Assembly (NCBI GenBank): GCA_902790935.1
Contig: CADATP010000017.1
Location: forward strand, 1-37,933
Direction of reading: 5' to 3'
DNA length: 37,933 nucleotides
Origin: an uncultured Lachnospiraceae bacterium
Lineage (GTDB): Bacteria; Bacillota; Clostridia; Lachnospirales; Lachnospiraceae
This document shows, piece after piece, positions 1 to 6,714 of the stretch; position 1 is the first letter of the stretch; each line of letters begins with the position of its first letter. The notes beneath the pieces are model-generated. The model was not told the DNA's origin, made no database searches, and worked only from the letters and a program-made list of their open reading frames with translations. Made by a program: the position numbers and the translations under genes.

Positions 1-446
1 CATTAGATGTTACAGATCCTGAACTTGCTAAAGAATGGAGCAAGAACAATGATCGTACTCCAGATACAGTATCTAAAAACACAAGAATATCTGTATTGTG
101 GACTTGCCCAACATGTCATGGAGATTATAGTTTTCCAGTAAATGAAAGAGTAGTGGGAGATTGTGCTTGCCCTTATTGCGATTATAGAAAGGCTTTAAAA
201 GGATATAATACATTTGCTGTATTACATAAAGAGCTTCTTTCAGAATGGGATTATATCAGCAATTATCTGATTTGCGATCCTGATACGATACTTGATAACT
301 TTAACAAGCCTGTTTGGTGGAATTGTAAGACCTGTGGAAGGCGTTACGAACTTAGTCCTAAGATGAAAGTTTTATATGAAAAACGCCATATGAAGTCTTG
401 TAAGTATTGCAAAGGTAACAGACGAAAGAGAAAACATTTTTATTAA
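1..446 (+). CDS. Zinc-ribbon (treble-clef) repeat protein, C-terminal fragment
   Basis: The reading frame is open from the left edge (codons in phase with position 3), so this is the C-terminal part of a longer protein that starts outside the window. The visible part begins with a PELAKEW-type stretch and then has two zinc-ribbon modules, each built from paired CxxC motifs: CPTC/CPYC and CKTC/CKYC, with conserved WxC and LxxEWDY context. This matches the DUF4379-type family of probable zinc-ribbon repeats (residues such as ELAKEW, WTCPTC), often found as multi-repeat proteins in accessory regions of Firmicutes. The function of that family is not established; nucleic-acid binding is only an inference. 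The basic tail (KGNRRKRKHFY) ends just before a hairpin terminator. The in-frame TTG at 96 is not a convincing start because homology continues upstream. Confidence 0.75.
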   Translation, partial: LDVTDPELAKEWSKNNDRTPDTVSKNTRISVLWTCPTCHGDYSFPVNERVVGDCACPYCDYRKALKGYNTFAVLHKELLSEWDYISNYLICDPDTILDNFNKPVWWNCKTCGRRYELSPKMKVLYEKRHMKSCKYCKGNRRKRKHFY

Positions 447-449
447 AAT

Positions 450-495
450 AATAATTGTGTCTAAAAATACATTTTAGACACAATTATTTTATTTA
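450..495. terminator. Perfect 17-bp inverted repeat, probable bidirectional terminator
   Basis: Left arm 450-466 and right arm 472-488 are perfect reverse complements around a 5-nt loop (467-471), followed by a T-rich tract. It lies 4 nt after the stop of the zinc-ribbon gene and also downstream of the recombinase, which is read from the other strand. The arms carry the same GTCTAAA core found in the repeats at 509 and 565, so the element may have a second role. Confidence 0.7.
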
Positions 496-577
496 ACTTT
501 TCTTTATGAATTACGTCTAAATATTGAGTAAATTATAAATTTTTAATTTTAACTTTAGTTGATGAATTCCGTCTAAA
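453..577. repeat. Three direct copies of AATTnYGTCTAAA at exact 56-bp spacing
   Basis: Copies start at 453 (AATTGTGTCTAAA), 509 (AATTACGTCTAAA) and 565 (AATTCCGTCTAAA), each 56 bp apart. An inverted copy lies at 473-485. The sequence just before copies 2 and 3 is also shared (TTAACTTT then ATG/GATG). The interval is AT-rich and has no gene. The tandem arrangement lies at the 3' side of the tyrosine recombinase, so recombinase arm or core sites are possible, but this is inference. Confidence 0.6.
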
Positions 578-629
578 ATTTGCTATTTTTTAAAAAAAAT
601 TTTTTTTACTTTTTTACTTTTTACGCGAG

Positions 630-1652
630 TTATTTATTATCATCCATATCCTTACGCCAGTTTCTTGTACGTAGAGAAGCCGATTCAAAGGCTTTAGCGT
701 AGATATTTGTCGTATTAAGGCTTGTATGTCCCATTCTTTGTTGCAGGGCAAGGATGTCCCTTTCAACTCTGTAAAACTCCATGGCGAAGCTTGAACGAAG
801 CTTGTGAGGACTGATAGTACCAGCCTTTTCCGGAAGAGCCGCCGCAACGTATTTAGGGACAATTTCCTGTATTTGTCTGATAGTAAGGCGTCTTCCCTGG
901 TTTGTAACGAAGAGTGGCTCCTTGGGGCCGCAGGAGAGTGGCACATTAATCTGTTTTTCGTCAAGATAATCAGATATATAGGTGGCGGATTCATCAGAAA
1001 AATAGATTTTGCTCTGTTTTCCACCTTTTCTTGTAACTACAACGGAACATTCATTTAAATCTAAATCACCATTGTCTATACCGTTTAATTCGGAAACACG
1101 CATACCTGTATCAAGGAACAAAAAGATCATTGCCAGATCGCGTTTTTCGTAATGTTTATGCCAGGCTAACTGACGTGGAGATAAACCGGTTCCATAAAGA
1201 ATCGTATTAAGTAATTTTTGTTGTTCTTCGCTTGTTAAATAAATAACATAGTCCTTTTCGGGGATTTTTATCTTTTGAGCCCCTGAAACCGGATTATAGT
1301 CAACAGCTCTTATAGTATCTGTTAAATACTTGTAAAACGAAGAAATGGCGCTTCGAACACGAGCTGTAGCTTTAATTTGATGTTCATCGGAATAAACCTC
1401 TAAGAATTTATCCATGTCAGAGGCTGAAATCCGGCCAAAATCCGAGGGCTTAATATGACGTTTTTCGAGAGTGCAAAAATAGGGGTGATTAGCGATCATC
1501 CAGTCGATAAAATGATTTAAATCCCTTGCGTAGCCGATTCTTGTACTAAGAGCACGCTCATTTTTTCTCCCGATAAAAAAATCCTGGCAAAATTCGGGTA
1601 ATTCATCCATTAAAGCTATAAGAACTGATGAGTCGCGTTTTTTTTCAAGCAT
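630..1652 (-). CDS. Tyrosine recombinase/integrase (XerC/D-like)
   Basis: A 340-residue site-specific recombinase of the phage-integrase superfamily. The N-terminal SAM-like core-binding domain covers about residues 15-112 and the catalytic domain about 135-330. The catalytic set is complete: Arg185 (TGMRVSEL), Lys209 in the beta-hairpin (VTRKGGK), His283-x-x-Arg286 (PHKLR), His309 (GHTSLNTT) and nucleophile Tyr318 (IYAKAF). I chose ATG at 1652 over a longer frame beginning at 1775. It has a GCGAGG ribosome-binding site, the extra 41 residues are hydrophobic and unlike any recombinase, and a likely promoter places transcription start downstream of 1775. It stands alone between the zinc-ribbon fragment and dtd. 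It could be a chromosomal Xer enzyme or the integrase of a small element; the repeats at 453-577 beyond its 3' end make the second possibility worth testing. Confidence 0.88.
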   Translation of the reverse strand: MLEKKRDSSVLIALMDELPEFCQDFFIGRKNERALSTRIGYARDLNHFIDWMIANHPYFCTLEKRHIKPSDFGRISASDMDKFLEVYSDEHQIKATARVRSAISSFYKYLTDTIRAVDYNPVSGAQKIKIPEKDYVIYLTSEEQQKLLNTILYGTGLSPRQLAWHKHYEKRDLAMIFLFLDTGMRVSELNGIDNGDLDLNECSVVVTRKGGKQSKIYFSDESATYISDYLDEKQINVPLSCGPKEPLFVTNQGRRLTIRQIQEIVPKYVAAALPEKAGTISPHKLRSSFAMEFYRVERDILALQQRMGHTSLNTTNIYAKAFESASLRTRNWRKDMDDNK

Positions 1653-1775
1653 AGATAAAACCTCGCAAAAAACTAAAACTAAATCAAACTGATACAGAAA
1701 TAAATACAAATGATAAATCAAGTAGTAATCGTAGCTATCCGGGCCGTAAAACACCAAGAATAAGGCCTTACCCAT

Positions 1776-1804
1776 ATTATATCATATTTCATGCATTATG
1801 TACA
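1776..1804 (-). promoter_or_regulatory. Putative promoter of the recombinase gene
   Basis: Read on the minus strand, a consensus TATAAT (complement of 1776-1781) lies 17 bp after TGTACA (complement of 1799-1804), a 4/6 match to TTGACA. The predicted start near 1769 gives a leader of about 115 nt before the ATG at 1652. Confidence 0.5.
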
Positions 1805-1846
1805 CGCAAAATATAAATTTAACGCATACTTTGCTCTAAGGAAATA

Positions 1847-1865
1847 GCGCTCTTTTTCGGAGCGC
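1847..1865 (-). terminator. Hairpin downstream of dtd
   Basis: GCGCTC (1847-1852) pairs with GAGCGC (1860-1865) across a 7-nt loop, just after the dtd stop. The following T-run on the minus strand is poor, so it is a weak intrinsic terminator at best. Confidence 0.45.
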
Positions 1866-1871
1866 ATATCT

Positions 1872-2321
1872 CTACATTATTTCATTTGAATCTAAAACGA
1901 TTGTAAAAGGTCCGTCATTTAATAGAGAAATTTTCATATCAGCACCAAATATTCCGGTACCAAGATCAGGAAATTCTTTACGGCATTCATCGCAAATATA
2001 TTCATATAAAGGAATTGCAAGGTCCGGCTTAGCAGCATCTGTAAAACCGGGACGATTTCCGTGCTTACAATCGGCATATAAAGTAAACTGACTTATAAGA
2101 AGTAAATTTCCATCTACAGCTTTTAAATCCAGGTTTGTTTTGCCGTTTTCATCCTCGAATATCCGCATACCAATAAGCTTTTTGATCATCTTATCAGCAA
2201 TTTCCTTTGTATCGTTTGCTGCGATTCCGATCAGTACGAGAAATCCTTTATTTATCTTACCTGTTACCTTACCATCAACTTCACAGGCTGCATTTGTTAC
2301 ACGCTGAATTACAAATTTCAT
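1872..2321 (-). CDS. dtd: D-aminoacyl-tRNA deacylase
   Basis: A 149-residue DTD-type cytosolic enzyme that hydrolyses D-amino acids (and mischarged glycine) from tRNA. The first residues MKFVIQRVTNAACEVDGKVTGKI are typical (MRxVIQRVxxAxVxVxGxxxGxI). The two active-site segments are present: SQFTLYADCKHGNRPGF near residues 77-93 and the cross-subunit Gly-Pro motif NDGPFTIVLDS near the C-terminus. Length is normal for the family. It lies 33 nt downstream of the AI-2E family gene on the same strand and is followed by a weak hairpin. No convincing Shine-Dalgarno sequence sits right before the ATG; the nearest purine stretch is about 18 nt upstream. Confidence 0.93.
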   Translation of the reverse strand: MKFVIQRVTNAACEVDGKVTGKINKGFLVLIGIAANDTKEIADKMIKKLIGMRIFEDENGKTNLDLKAVDGNLLLISQFTLYADCKHGNRPGFTDAAKPDLAIPLYEYICDECRKEFPDLGTGIFGADMKISLLNDGPFTIVLDSNEIM

Positions 2322-2354
2322 GATTATTTTAAATAAACTACCTTGGCGGCAAAA

Positions 2355-3884
2355 TTATTTATCCTTATTCTTCTTTTTCTCTTTTATCTTTTCGATAAGC
2401 TTTTGGAAGAAAGGAACTTTGAAAGAATTTTTTCCTTCCTTTGCAAAAGGCTTTTTCGATTCAGGGATGAACTCTTCTACTTCTCCTTCATCATTGACCT
2501 TAACGAGGTTGACGTAGTCAGATGTATGGTGAGGTAAGTCTTTCTTTTTAAGTCTGTTTCTTGCCCAGGCCTTAACACCGGCATAAAATACAGCAAATAT
2601 AGGCACGCCTAAAATCATACCGGGCACCTTGAAGAATCCTCCGAAAAGCGTAATCGAGAATATAACCCAGAATCCTTCGAGCCCTGTTGAATCTCCCAAA
2701 ATCTTAGGTCCGATAACATTTCCGTCAAGCTGCTGCAGAACGAGAATAAAAATAACGAAAAACAGTGTATTTAAAGGATGCATAGGATCTACAACGAATA
2801 TAAGTATCGCACTCGGTATAGCTCCGATAAACGGACCGAAATAAGGAATAATATTTGTCACACCTACGAATAAGCTTATAAGTCCTGCATAAGGTGTCTG
2901 AAGTATCGTAGTTCCGATAAAGCAAAGTATTCCGATTATAACGGAATCCACTATCTTACCGCCTAAGAATCCGATAAATGTTTTATGGGTAAATCTAAAG
3001 GCTGAAATAAGGTTGTTTGCAGTCTTTCTATTAAATATAACATAGGTGAGCTTCTTGCTTCTTCCGGCAAATTTCTCTTTACCGCCAAGTAAATAAATAG
3101 AGATAATAAAGCCGATAATGAAATTCCAAAGTCCACCAAGAAACTTTCCTAAGCTTCCTATGATTGATCCGATAATGGGCATAACCTGACTCATATTTAC
3201 GGATCCGTCATCATTGATGAAAGGAATGATCTTTGAAATAAAGTCAAAGGAAAGAATATCACCATTTATCCATTCTTCTATTCCTTCGGATGAAACTCCG
3301 ACTATCTTAATAATATTGTCCTTTAGGTCAGGGTTATTATTAAGAGTCTTGTTTGCCCATGTCTGGAAGTTGGAAACGTATGTATCAAGATTATCAACAA
3401 TCTGTTTAATTGAAGGAACTATCTGGCTTATCATCAAATAGATTAACCAAAAAACAATTGCAACGGCGATAACAAGTGTAATAAAGATACAGATACCGCG
3501 AATCAGCTTATCACGTTTTTCTCCCTTTTTAGCCTTAGTCTTGTCAAATATGGGAGTTACTATCTTACATTCTATAAAATTAAGTAAAGGGGTAAGTAAA
3601 TAAGCGATGATCATACCTAAATATACAGGCATCAGCACTTTGTTTACAGATTGGAAGAACTTAAATACGACACCGATATTTACAAGAAGTAAATATACGG
3701 CAATACAAGCGATAATAGTAAGAAATCCCGTTAAACCCCAAAGAAAATATTTATTGCTGAGATATTTTTTGTTAGAATGGTAATCTCTGTATTTCTTTCC
3801 CTCATTTTTGGAAGTATCTATATTTATACTATCAGTACTTTGGGAATTATTTATATTAATGTTTTCATTTATATTTTCGGACAT
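2355..3884 (-). CDS. AI-2E family transporter (PerM/YdiK-like membrane protein)
   Basis: A 509-residue polytopic membrane protein with about eight hydrophobic segments. They run from residue 49 (FLWGLTGFLTIIACIAVYLL) through the C-terminal block rich in Gly/Pro (IIPYFGPFIGAIPSAIL, LQQLDGNVIGPKILG, GLEGFWVIFSITLFGGFFKVPGMILGVP), which is the diagnostic part of the AI-2E exporter-like family. A soluble loop lies between the second and third helix pairs. The N-terminus is Asn-rich and low in complexity, and the C-terminus is a basic, Lys-rich tail. The ATG at 3884 has a GGGGG stretch upstream. Family members have been linked to autoinducer-2 or sodium/proton transport, so the substrate cannot be inferred here. 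Confidence 0.88.
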   Translation of the reverse strand: MSENINENININNSQSTDSINIDTSKNEGKKYRDYHSNKKYLSNKYFLWGLTGFLTIIACIAVYLLLVNIGVVFKFFQSVNKVLMPVYLGMIIAYLLTPLLNFIECKIVTPIFDKTKAKKGEKRDKLIRGICIFITLVIAVAIVFWLIYLMISQIVPSIKQIVDNLDTYVSNFQTWANKTLNNNPDLKDNIIKIVGVSSEGIEEWINGDILSFDFISKIIPFINDDGSVNMSQVMPIIGSIIGSLGKFLGGLWNFIIGFIISIYLLGGKEKFAGRSKKLTYVIFNRKTANNLISAFRFTHKTFIGFLGGKIVDSVIIGILCFIGTTILQTPYAGLISLFVGVTNIIPYFGPFIGAIPSAILIFVVDPMHPLNTLFFVIFILVLQQLDGNVIGPKILGDSTGLEGFWVIFSITLFGGFFKVPGMILGVPIFAVFYAGVKAWARNRLKKKDLPHHTSDYVNLVKVNDEGEVEEFIPESKKPFAKEGKNSFKVPFFQKLIEKIKEKKKNKDK

Positions 3885-4021
3885 AGCGGTTTTATTACCC
3901 CCTAAATATTTTCAACATCAATACAATAATACCTAAGTTTTACCCTTTTTTCAAGCAATTGAATCAATTATACGTGCTTTATGGATTCCCACATTTCATA
4001 CTATCTGTCCGGAAAGTTTTG

Positions 4022-4420
4022 TTAATGAATATCAGAGTAATAAGGGACATAGATAATATAGCCGCCGGGAATGGCCGAATACTCGTTTATATGATTCACT
4101 TCCATAATCTCCTTCTTTACAGACTCTGCAGAAGTAAAGTAAGCAGGATCATAATACTCTTCTGCTATGTCATCGAGAGTCTTGCCGTATTCGAGCATAA
4201 TAGTTTTGAAGTATTTGCACTTTTGTTCTTTATCGGCATTGGAAGCATTTGAAACAAAGCCTTTGATCGCTAAGGATAAAACAAATATCATAAGGATCGT
4301 TGCTGCTACGCTTAAAAGGAACTTTCTCCTAATATAGTAAGCCTCTCTTCTCTTTTTGAAGATCGCGTATTCTCTGTCGGTCATCTCTGTAATTTTCTTG
4401 GTTCCTGAATAGTATCCCAT
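4022..4420 (-). CDS. Membrane-anchored LysM protein, YneA-like SOS division inhibitor candidate
   Basis: A 132-residue protein with a basic cytoplasmic N-terminus (FKKRREAYYIRRK), one membrane helix at about residues 34-53 and an extracytoplasmic LysM-type domain at about 70-126 (GKTLDDIAEEYY, ending IPGGYIIYVPYY). The architecture and position match Bacillus YneA, a membrane LysM protein divergent from lexA that delays division during the SOS response. I chose ATG 4420 (MGYYSGTKK) because GAGG lies 9 nt upstream; the ATG at 4435 has no ribosome-binding site. Its promoter is a perfect TTGACA-17-TATAAT with a LexA-box-like palindrome inside the spacer, so SOS control is likely. The sequence is not close enough to YneA by eye to claim orthology. 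Confidence 0.75.
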   Translation of the reverse strand: MGYYSGTKKITEMTDREYAIFKKRREAYYIRRKFLLSVAATILMIFVLSLAIKGFVSNASNADKEQKCKYFKTIMLEYGKTLDDIAEEYYDPAYFTSAESVKKEIMEVNHINEYSAIPGGYIIYVPYYSDIH

Positions 4421-4459
4421 AATTAAAATCCTCATATTTAATACCTGAATATTTGTTCG

Positions 4460-4473
4460 AGAACATCTGTTTG
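4460..4473. promoter_or_regulatory. lexA box: LexA-box-like site A
   Basis: AGAACATCTGTTTG keeps the GAAC-N4-GTTY layout of Gram-positive SOS boxes. It lies between the predicted transcription start of the LysM gene and its start codon. An overlapping GTTCGAGAAC palindrome covers 4455-4464. Confidence 0.55.
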
Positions 4474-4480
4474 TATCTGC

Positions 4481-4509
4481 ATTATATCGAACGTATTTTC
4501 GTCTGTCAA
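4481..4509 (-). promoter_or_regulatory. Consensus promoter of the LysM gene with an embedded SOS box
   Basis: On the minus strand TTGACA (complement of 4504-4509) is followed after exactly 17 bp by TATAAT (complement of 4481-4486). The spacer contains CGAACGTATTTTCG (plus strand 4488-4501), which fits the Firmicutes LexA operator pattern CGAAC-N4-GTTCG with one substitution. A repressor there would cover both promoter elements. Confidence 0.8.
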
Positions 4510-4528
4510 TACTTTTTGAATAAAAATT

Positions 4529-4542
4529 CGAACAAAATTTCG
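4529..4542. promoter_or_regulatory. lexA box: LexA-box-like site C
   Basis: CGAACAAAATTTCG fits CGAAC-N4-GTTCG with one substitution. It is centred between the two divergent promoters and upstream of the lexA -35 element. Confidence 0.6.
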
Positions 4543-4543
4543 A

Positions 4544-4581
4544 GAAAATATGTTTGCTTTTTTCGGGTTTTATGTTATACT
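4544..4581 (+). promoter_or_regulatory. lexA promoter with an overlapping SOS-box-like sequence
   Basis: TTTGCT (4553-4558) and TATACT (4576-4581) are 17 bp apart, and TG at 4573-4574 makes an extended -10 element. GAAAATATGTTT (4544-4555), a degenerate GAAC-N4-GTTC site, overlaps the -35 region, consistent with autoregulation by LexA. Confidence 0.6.
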
Positions 4582-4612
4582 CTCATTAGTTAATCGAACG
4601 GAGGTTCCTATT

Positions 4613-5233
4613 ATGGCTGGTTCAAATAAGATTTCACAAAAGCAACAGGAAATTCTTGATTATTTAAAGGAAGTTATTTTAAAAAGAGGATATCCGCCTA
4701 CAGTTCGCGAGATCTGTGAGACGGTCAAGCTTAAATCCACTTCATCCGTACATTCACATCTTGAGACTCTTGAAAAAAAGGGTTATATAAAGCGCGACCC
4801 TTCAAAACCCAGAGCTATTGAGATCTGTGATGACTCTTTCCAGATGGTCAGAACGGAAATGGCTACTTTGCCTGTGTATGGAAATGTTGCTGCCGGACAG
4901 CCTATATTTGCCAGTGACAACCTTCTCGATTACTTCCCTATACCCGCCTCCGAGCTTCCTGCCGGTGAATCCTTTATACTTAATGTTAAAGGTGATTCGA
5001 TGATAAACGCCGGAATCTTAAGTGGCGATAAGATTCTTGTCAATAAATGTGAAACAGCCCGTAACGGGGATATGGTGGTAGCTCTTATAGATGACTCCGC
5101 TACCGTTAAGACTTTTTATAAAGAAGAGGATCATATCCGTCTTCAGCCTGAAAACGACAACATGGATCCGATTATTGTTCCCGATTGTCAGATACTCGGA
5201 AAAGTCTTTGGCGTTTACAGATTCTTCCACTGA
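4613..5233 (+). CDS. lexA: LexA repressor, SOS regulator
   Basis: A 206-residue transcriptional repressor that cleaves itself when RecA filaments form. The N-terminal winged helix covers residues 7-70 (QQEILDYLKE, GYPPTVREIC, STSSVHSHLETLEKKGYI). The cleavage bond is Ala94-Gly95 (GNVAAGQP), and the Ser/Lys protease dyad is Ser129 (KGDSMINAGI) and Lys166 (SATVKTFYKEE). The ATG at 4613 is preceded by GGAGG 8 nt upstream; the frame extends another 21 codons but without a ribosome-binding site and into the promoter. It is the only complete plus-strand gene in the window and is divergent from the LysM gene. A strong bidirectional terminator follows. Confidence 0.97.
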   Translation: MAGSNKISQKQQEILDYLKEVILKRGYPPTVREICETVKLKSTSSVHSHLETLEKKGYIKRDPSKPRAIEICDDSFQMVRTEMATLPVYGNVAAGQPIFASDNLLDYFPIPASELPAGESFILNVKGDSMINAGILSGDKILVNKCETARNGDMVVALIDDSATVKTFYKEEDHIRLQPENDNMDPIIVPDCQILGKVFGVYRFFH

Positions 5234-5304
5234 TACATATACTTAGATTATTATCGTTTACAAACATCCCTCTTATAATGCATTTACAAATGCATCTTCC
5301 AAAC

Positions 5305-5344
5305 AAAAAACAAGCAATGTGAAATACCACATTGCTTGTTTTTT
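5305..5344. terminator. Bidirectional intrinsic terminator between lexA and rsfS
   Basis: A 17-bp stem (5305-5321 with 5328-5344) has a 6-nt loop and is flanked by A and T runs, so each strand reads as a GC-containing hairpin followed by U residues. It sits between convergent lexA and the obgE-yhbY-yqeK-rsfS transcript. Confidence 0.88.
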
Positions 5345-5375
5345 ATCTAAATATTTTAGTGTATAGATTTACGCT

Positions 5376-5732
5376 TTATTTTAGTTCAGAAAGCTCAACT
5401 GTTTTACCGTCTCTCCAGATTCTTTCGAGGTCGTAAAGAGTACGATTTTCCTTATCAAAGATATGTACGATGATATCTCCGAAATCAAGTAAGATCCAGT
5501 TTGCTGTTTCATACCCTTCTATATGATTCTCGGGGAAACCGGCTCTTCCCAGCTTTTCTGTCACATTGTCGCAAAGTGCCTGAACCTGGTTCTTATTTGA
5601 ACCACCGGCTATAATAAATAAATCTGCAATAACAGAAACATCGCTAATATCAAGAACCCTGATATCTTCTGCTTTTTTATCTTCCAAAGCTTCTATTGCA
5701 AGCTTTGCCATATTTAAAGATTTGTTATCCAT
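5376..5732 (-). CDS. rsfS: Ribosomal silencing factor RsfS
   Basis: A 118-residue Iojap/RsfS-family protein that binds ribosomal protein L14 and blocks subunit joining under nutrient limitation. Family features are the ALEDKKAEDIRVLDISD start, ADLFIIAGGSNKNQVQAL in the middle, and a WILLDFGDIIVHIFDKENRTLYDLERIW block that is almost diagnostic. The ATG at 5732 has AAAGGGGA upstream. It ends the obgE-yhbY-yqeK-rsfS run, 51 nt after yqeK, and faces the terminator shared with lexA. Confidence 0.95.
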   Translation of the reverse strand: MDNKSLNMAKLAIEALEDKKAEDIRVLDISDVSVIADLFIIAGGSNKNQVQALCDNVTEKLGRAGFPENHIEGYETANWILLDFGDIIVHIFDKENRTLYDLERIWRDGKTVELSELK

Positions 5733-5783
5733 TATAAATCCCCTTTACTAATATTTTTTTGAGCTCTTTAATTTACTAAGAGT

Positions 5784-6350
5784 TTATCTGAGCTTTTTAT
5801 AATACTCGTAGGTTTCTTTTGTCATAGGGTCAACTGCCTTTGTGCCTTCACCTAAATAAGTCAAAGTATCCTTTAAAACCCTTAATACCGCTCCGTCTAA
5901 ATCAGTAAAAGCAAGATGTCTTACTTCATCCATATTATCAAGATGCTTTCTGTTTGGCTCGATATAATCCGCTATAAAGACGATCTTTTCAAGAAGGGTC
6001 ATACCGGGGCGTCCTGTTGTATGCCACTCGATGGCTCCTAAGATTTCAGGATCCTCGACTTCGTATATACTCTTGGCCAGGTAGGCTCCAAGTTTAGCAT
6101 GCAATAACCCGGGGTTGCTTCGCTCCGTATCATTTACAGAAAGTCCGTATTTTTCACAAAGCTTTATCTTTTCATCATCTTCTATAGCCTTAGCACAGTC
6201 ATGCAAAAGCCCTGCATATAAAGCCTTTTGGATATCCGCTCCATGTACCATAGCTAATGACGCGGCGGTGTATTCTACACCTTTTGTATGCTCGTATCTT
6301 TTATAATCAAGCTCTTTTTCGAGAAGCTTTCCGATCTTTTTAAGTTCCAT
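5784..6350 (-). CDS. yqeK: YqeK family HD phosphohydrolase (Ap4A hydrolase)
   Basis: A 188-residue HD-domain protein. Metal-binding residues are visible in order: RYEHTKGVE (first His), LLHDCAKA (His-Asp) and IADYIEPNR (Asp). Characterised YqeK proteins hydrolyse diadenosine tetraphosphate symmetrically to ADP. The ATG at 6350 has a good GGAGGG site. In most Firmicutes nadD lies directly upstream of yqeK. Here yhbY ends 38 nt before yqeK, so nadD is absent from the cluster. Confidence 0.92.
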   Translation of the reverse strand: MELKKIGKLLEKELDYKRYEHTKGVEYTAASLAMVHGADIQKALYAGLLHDCAKAIEDDEKIKLCEKYGLSVNDTERSNPGLLHAKLGAYLAKSIYEVEDPEILGAIEWHTTGRPGMTLLEKIVFIADYIEPNRKHLDNMDEVRHLAFTDLDGAVLRVLKDTLTYLGEGTKAVDPMTKETYEYYKKLR

Positions 6351-6388
6351 ATAAACCCTCCGGGTAATTAAGTAAAATTTAGACTAAA

Positions 6389-6688
6389 TTACTTAGGAAG
6401 TACAATCTTTGCATTCTCTTTAAAAGGTTTATATAAAACGATCTTCTTACCGATAACCTGAACAACTGTAGAATGTGTTCTGTCAGCAATAACCTGTGCA
6501 ATCTGTCTTGCATCGTCATCGCAATTTTTAAGTACATTAAGCTTAATAAGCTCGTTGTTGTTGAAGCATTCTCCTACAGCCTCTGTAATCTCAGGAGTAA
6601 CGCTCCCTTTTCCTATCTGGAAAACAGGGTTTAAGTTACTTGCAAGGCTTTTAAGATATGCTCTTTGCTTACTTGAAAGTTCTATCAT
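6389..6688 (-). CDS. yhbY: YhbY family RNA-binding (CRM domain) protein
   Basis: A 99-residue single-CRM-domain protein associated with pre-50S ribosomal particles. It starts with the family signature LSSKQRAYLKSLASNLNPVFQIGKGSVTPE, with the GxxG-type loop IGKGSV, and ends in VVQVIGKKIVLYKP. The ATG at 6688 has TTGAGG upstream. It lies 26 nt after obgE, in the same 50S-assembly cluster as obgE and rsfS. Confidence 0.95.
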   Translation of the reverse strand: MIELSSKQRAYLKSLASNLNPVFQIGKGSVTPEITEAVGECFNNNELIKLNVLKNCDDDARQIAQVIADRTHSTVVQVIGKKIVLYKPFKENAKIVLPK

Positions 6689-6714
6689 ATTCTTATCCTC
6701 AATTTATTTAAAAC

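Noticed and set aside
450-488. Integron attC site
   Set aside because: GTCTAAA and TTTAGAC are near-matches to attC R-type cores, but they sit beside a 5-nt loop with no inner L sites or extrahelical bases, so the layout is wrong.
614-1024. 136-codon minus-strand frame overlapping the recombinase
   Set aside because: Shadow of the catalytic domain in another frame.
1653-1775. 41-residue N-terminal extension of the recombinase frame
   Set aside because: Hydrophobic, low-complexity sequence with no ribosome-binding site; the likely promoter would start transcription inside it.
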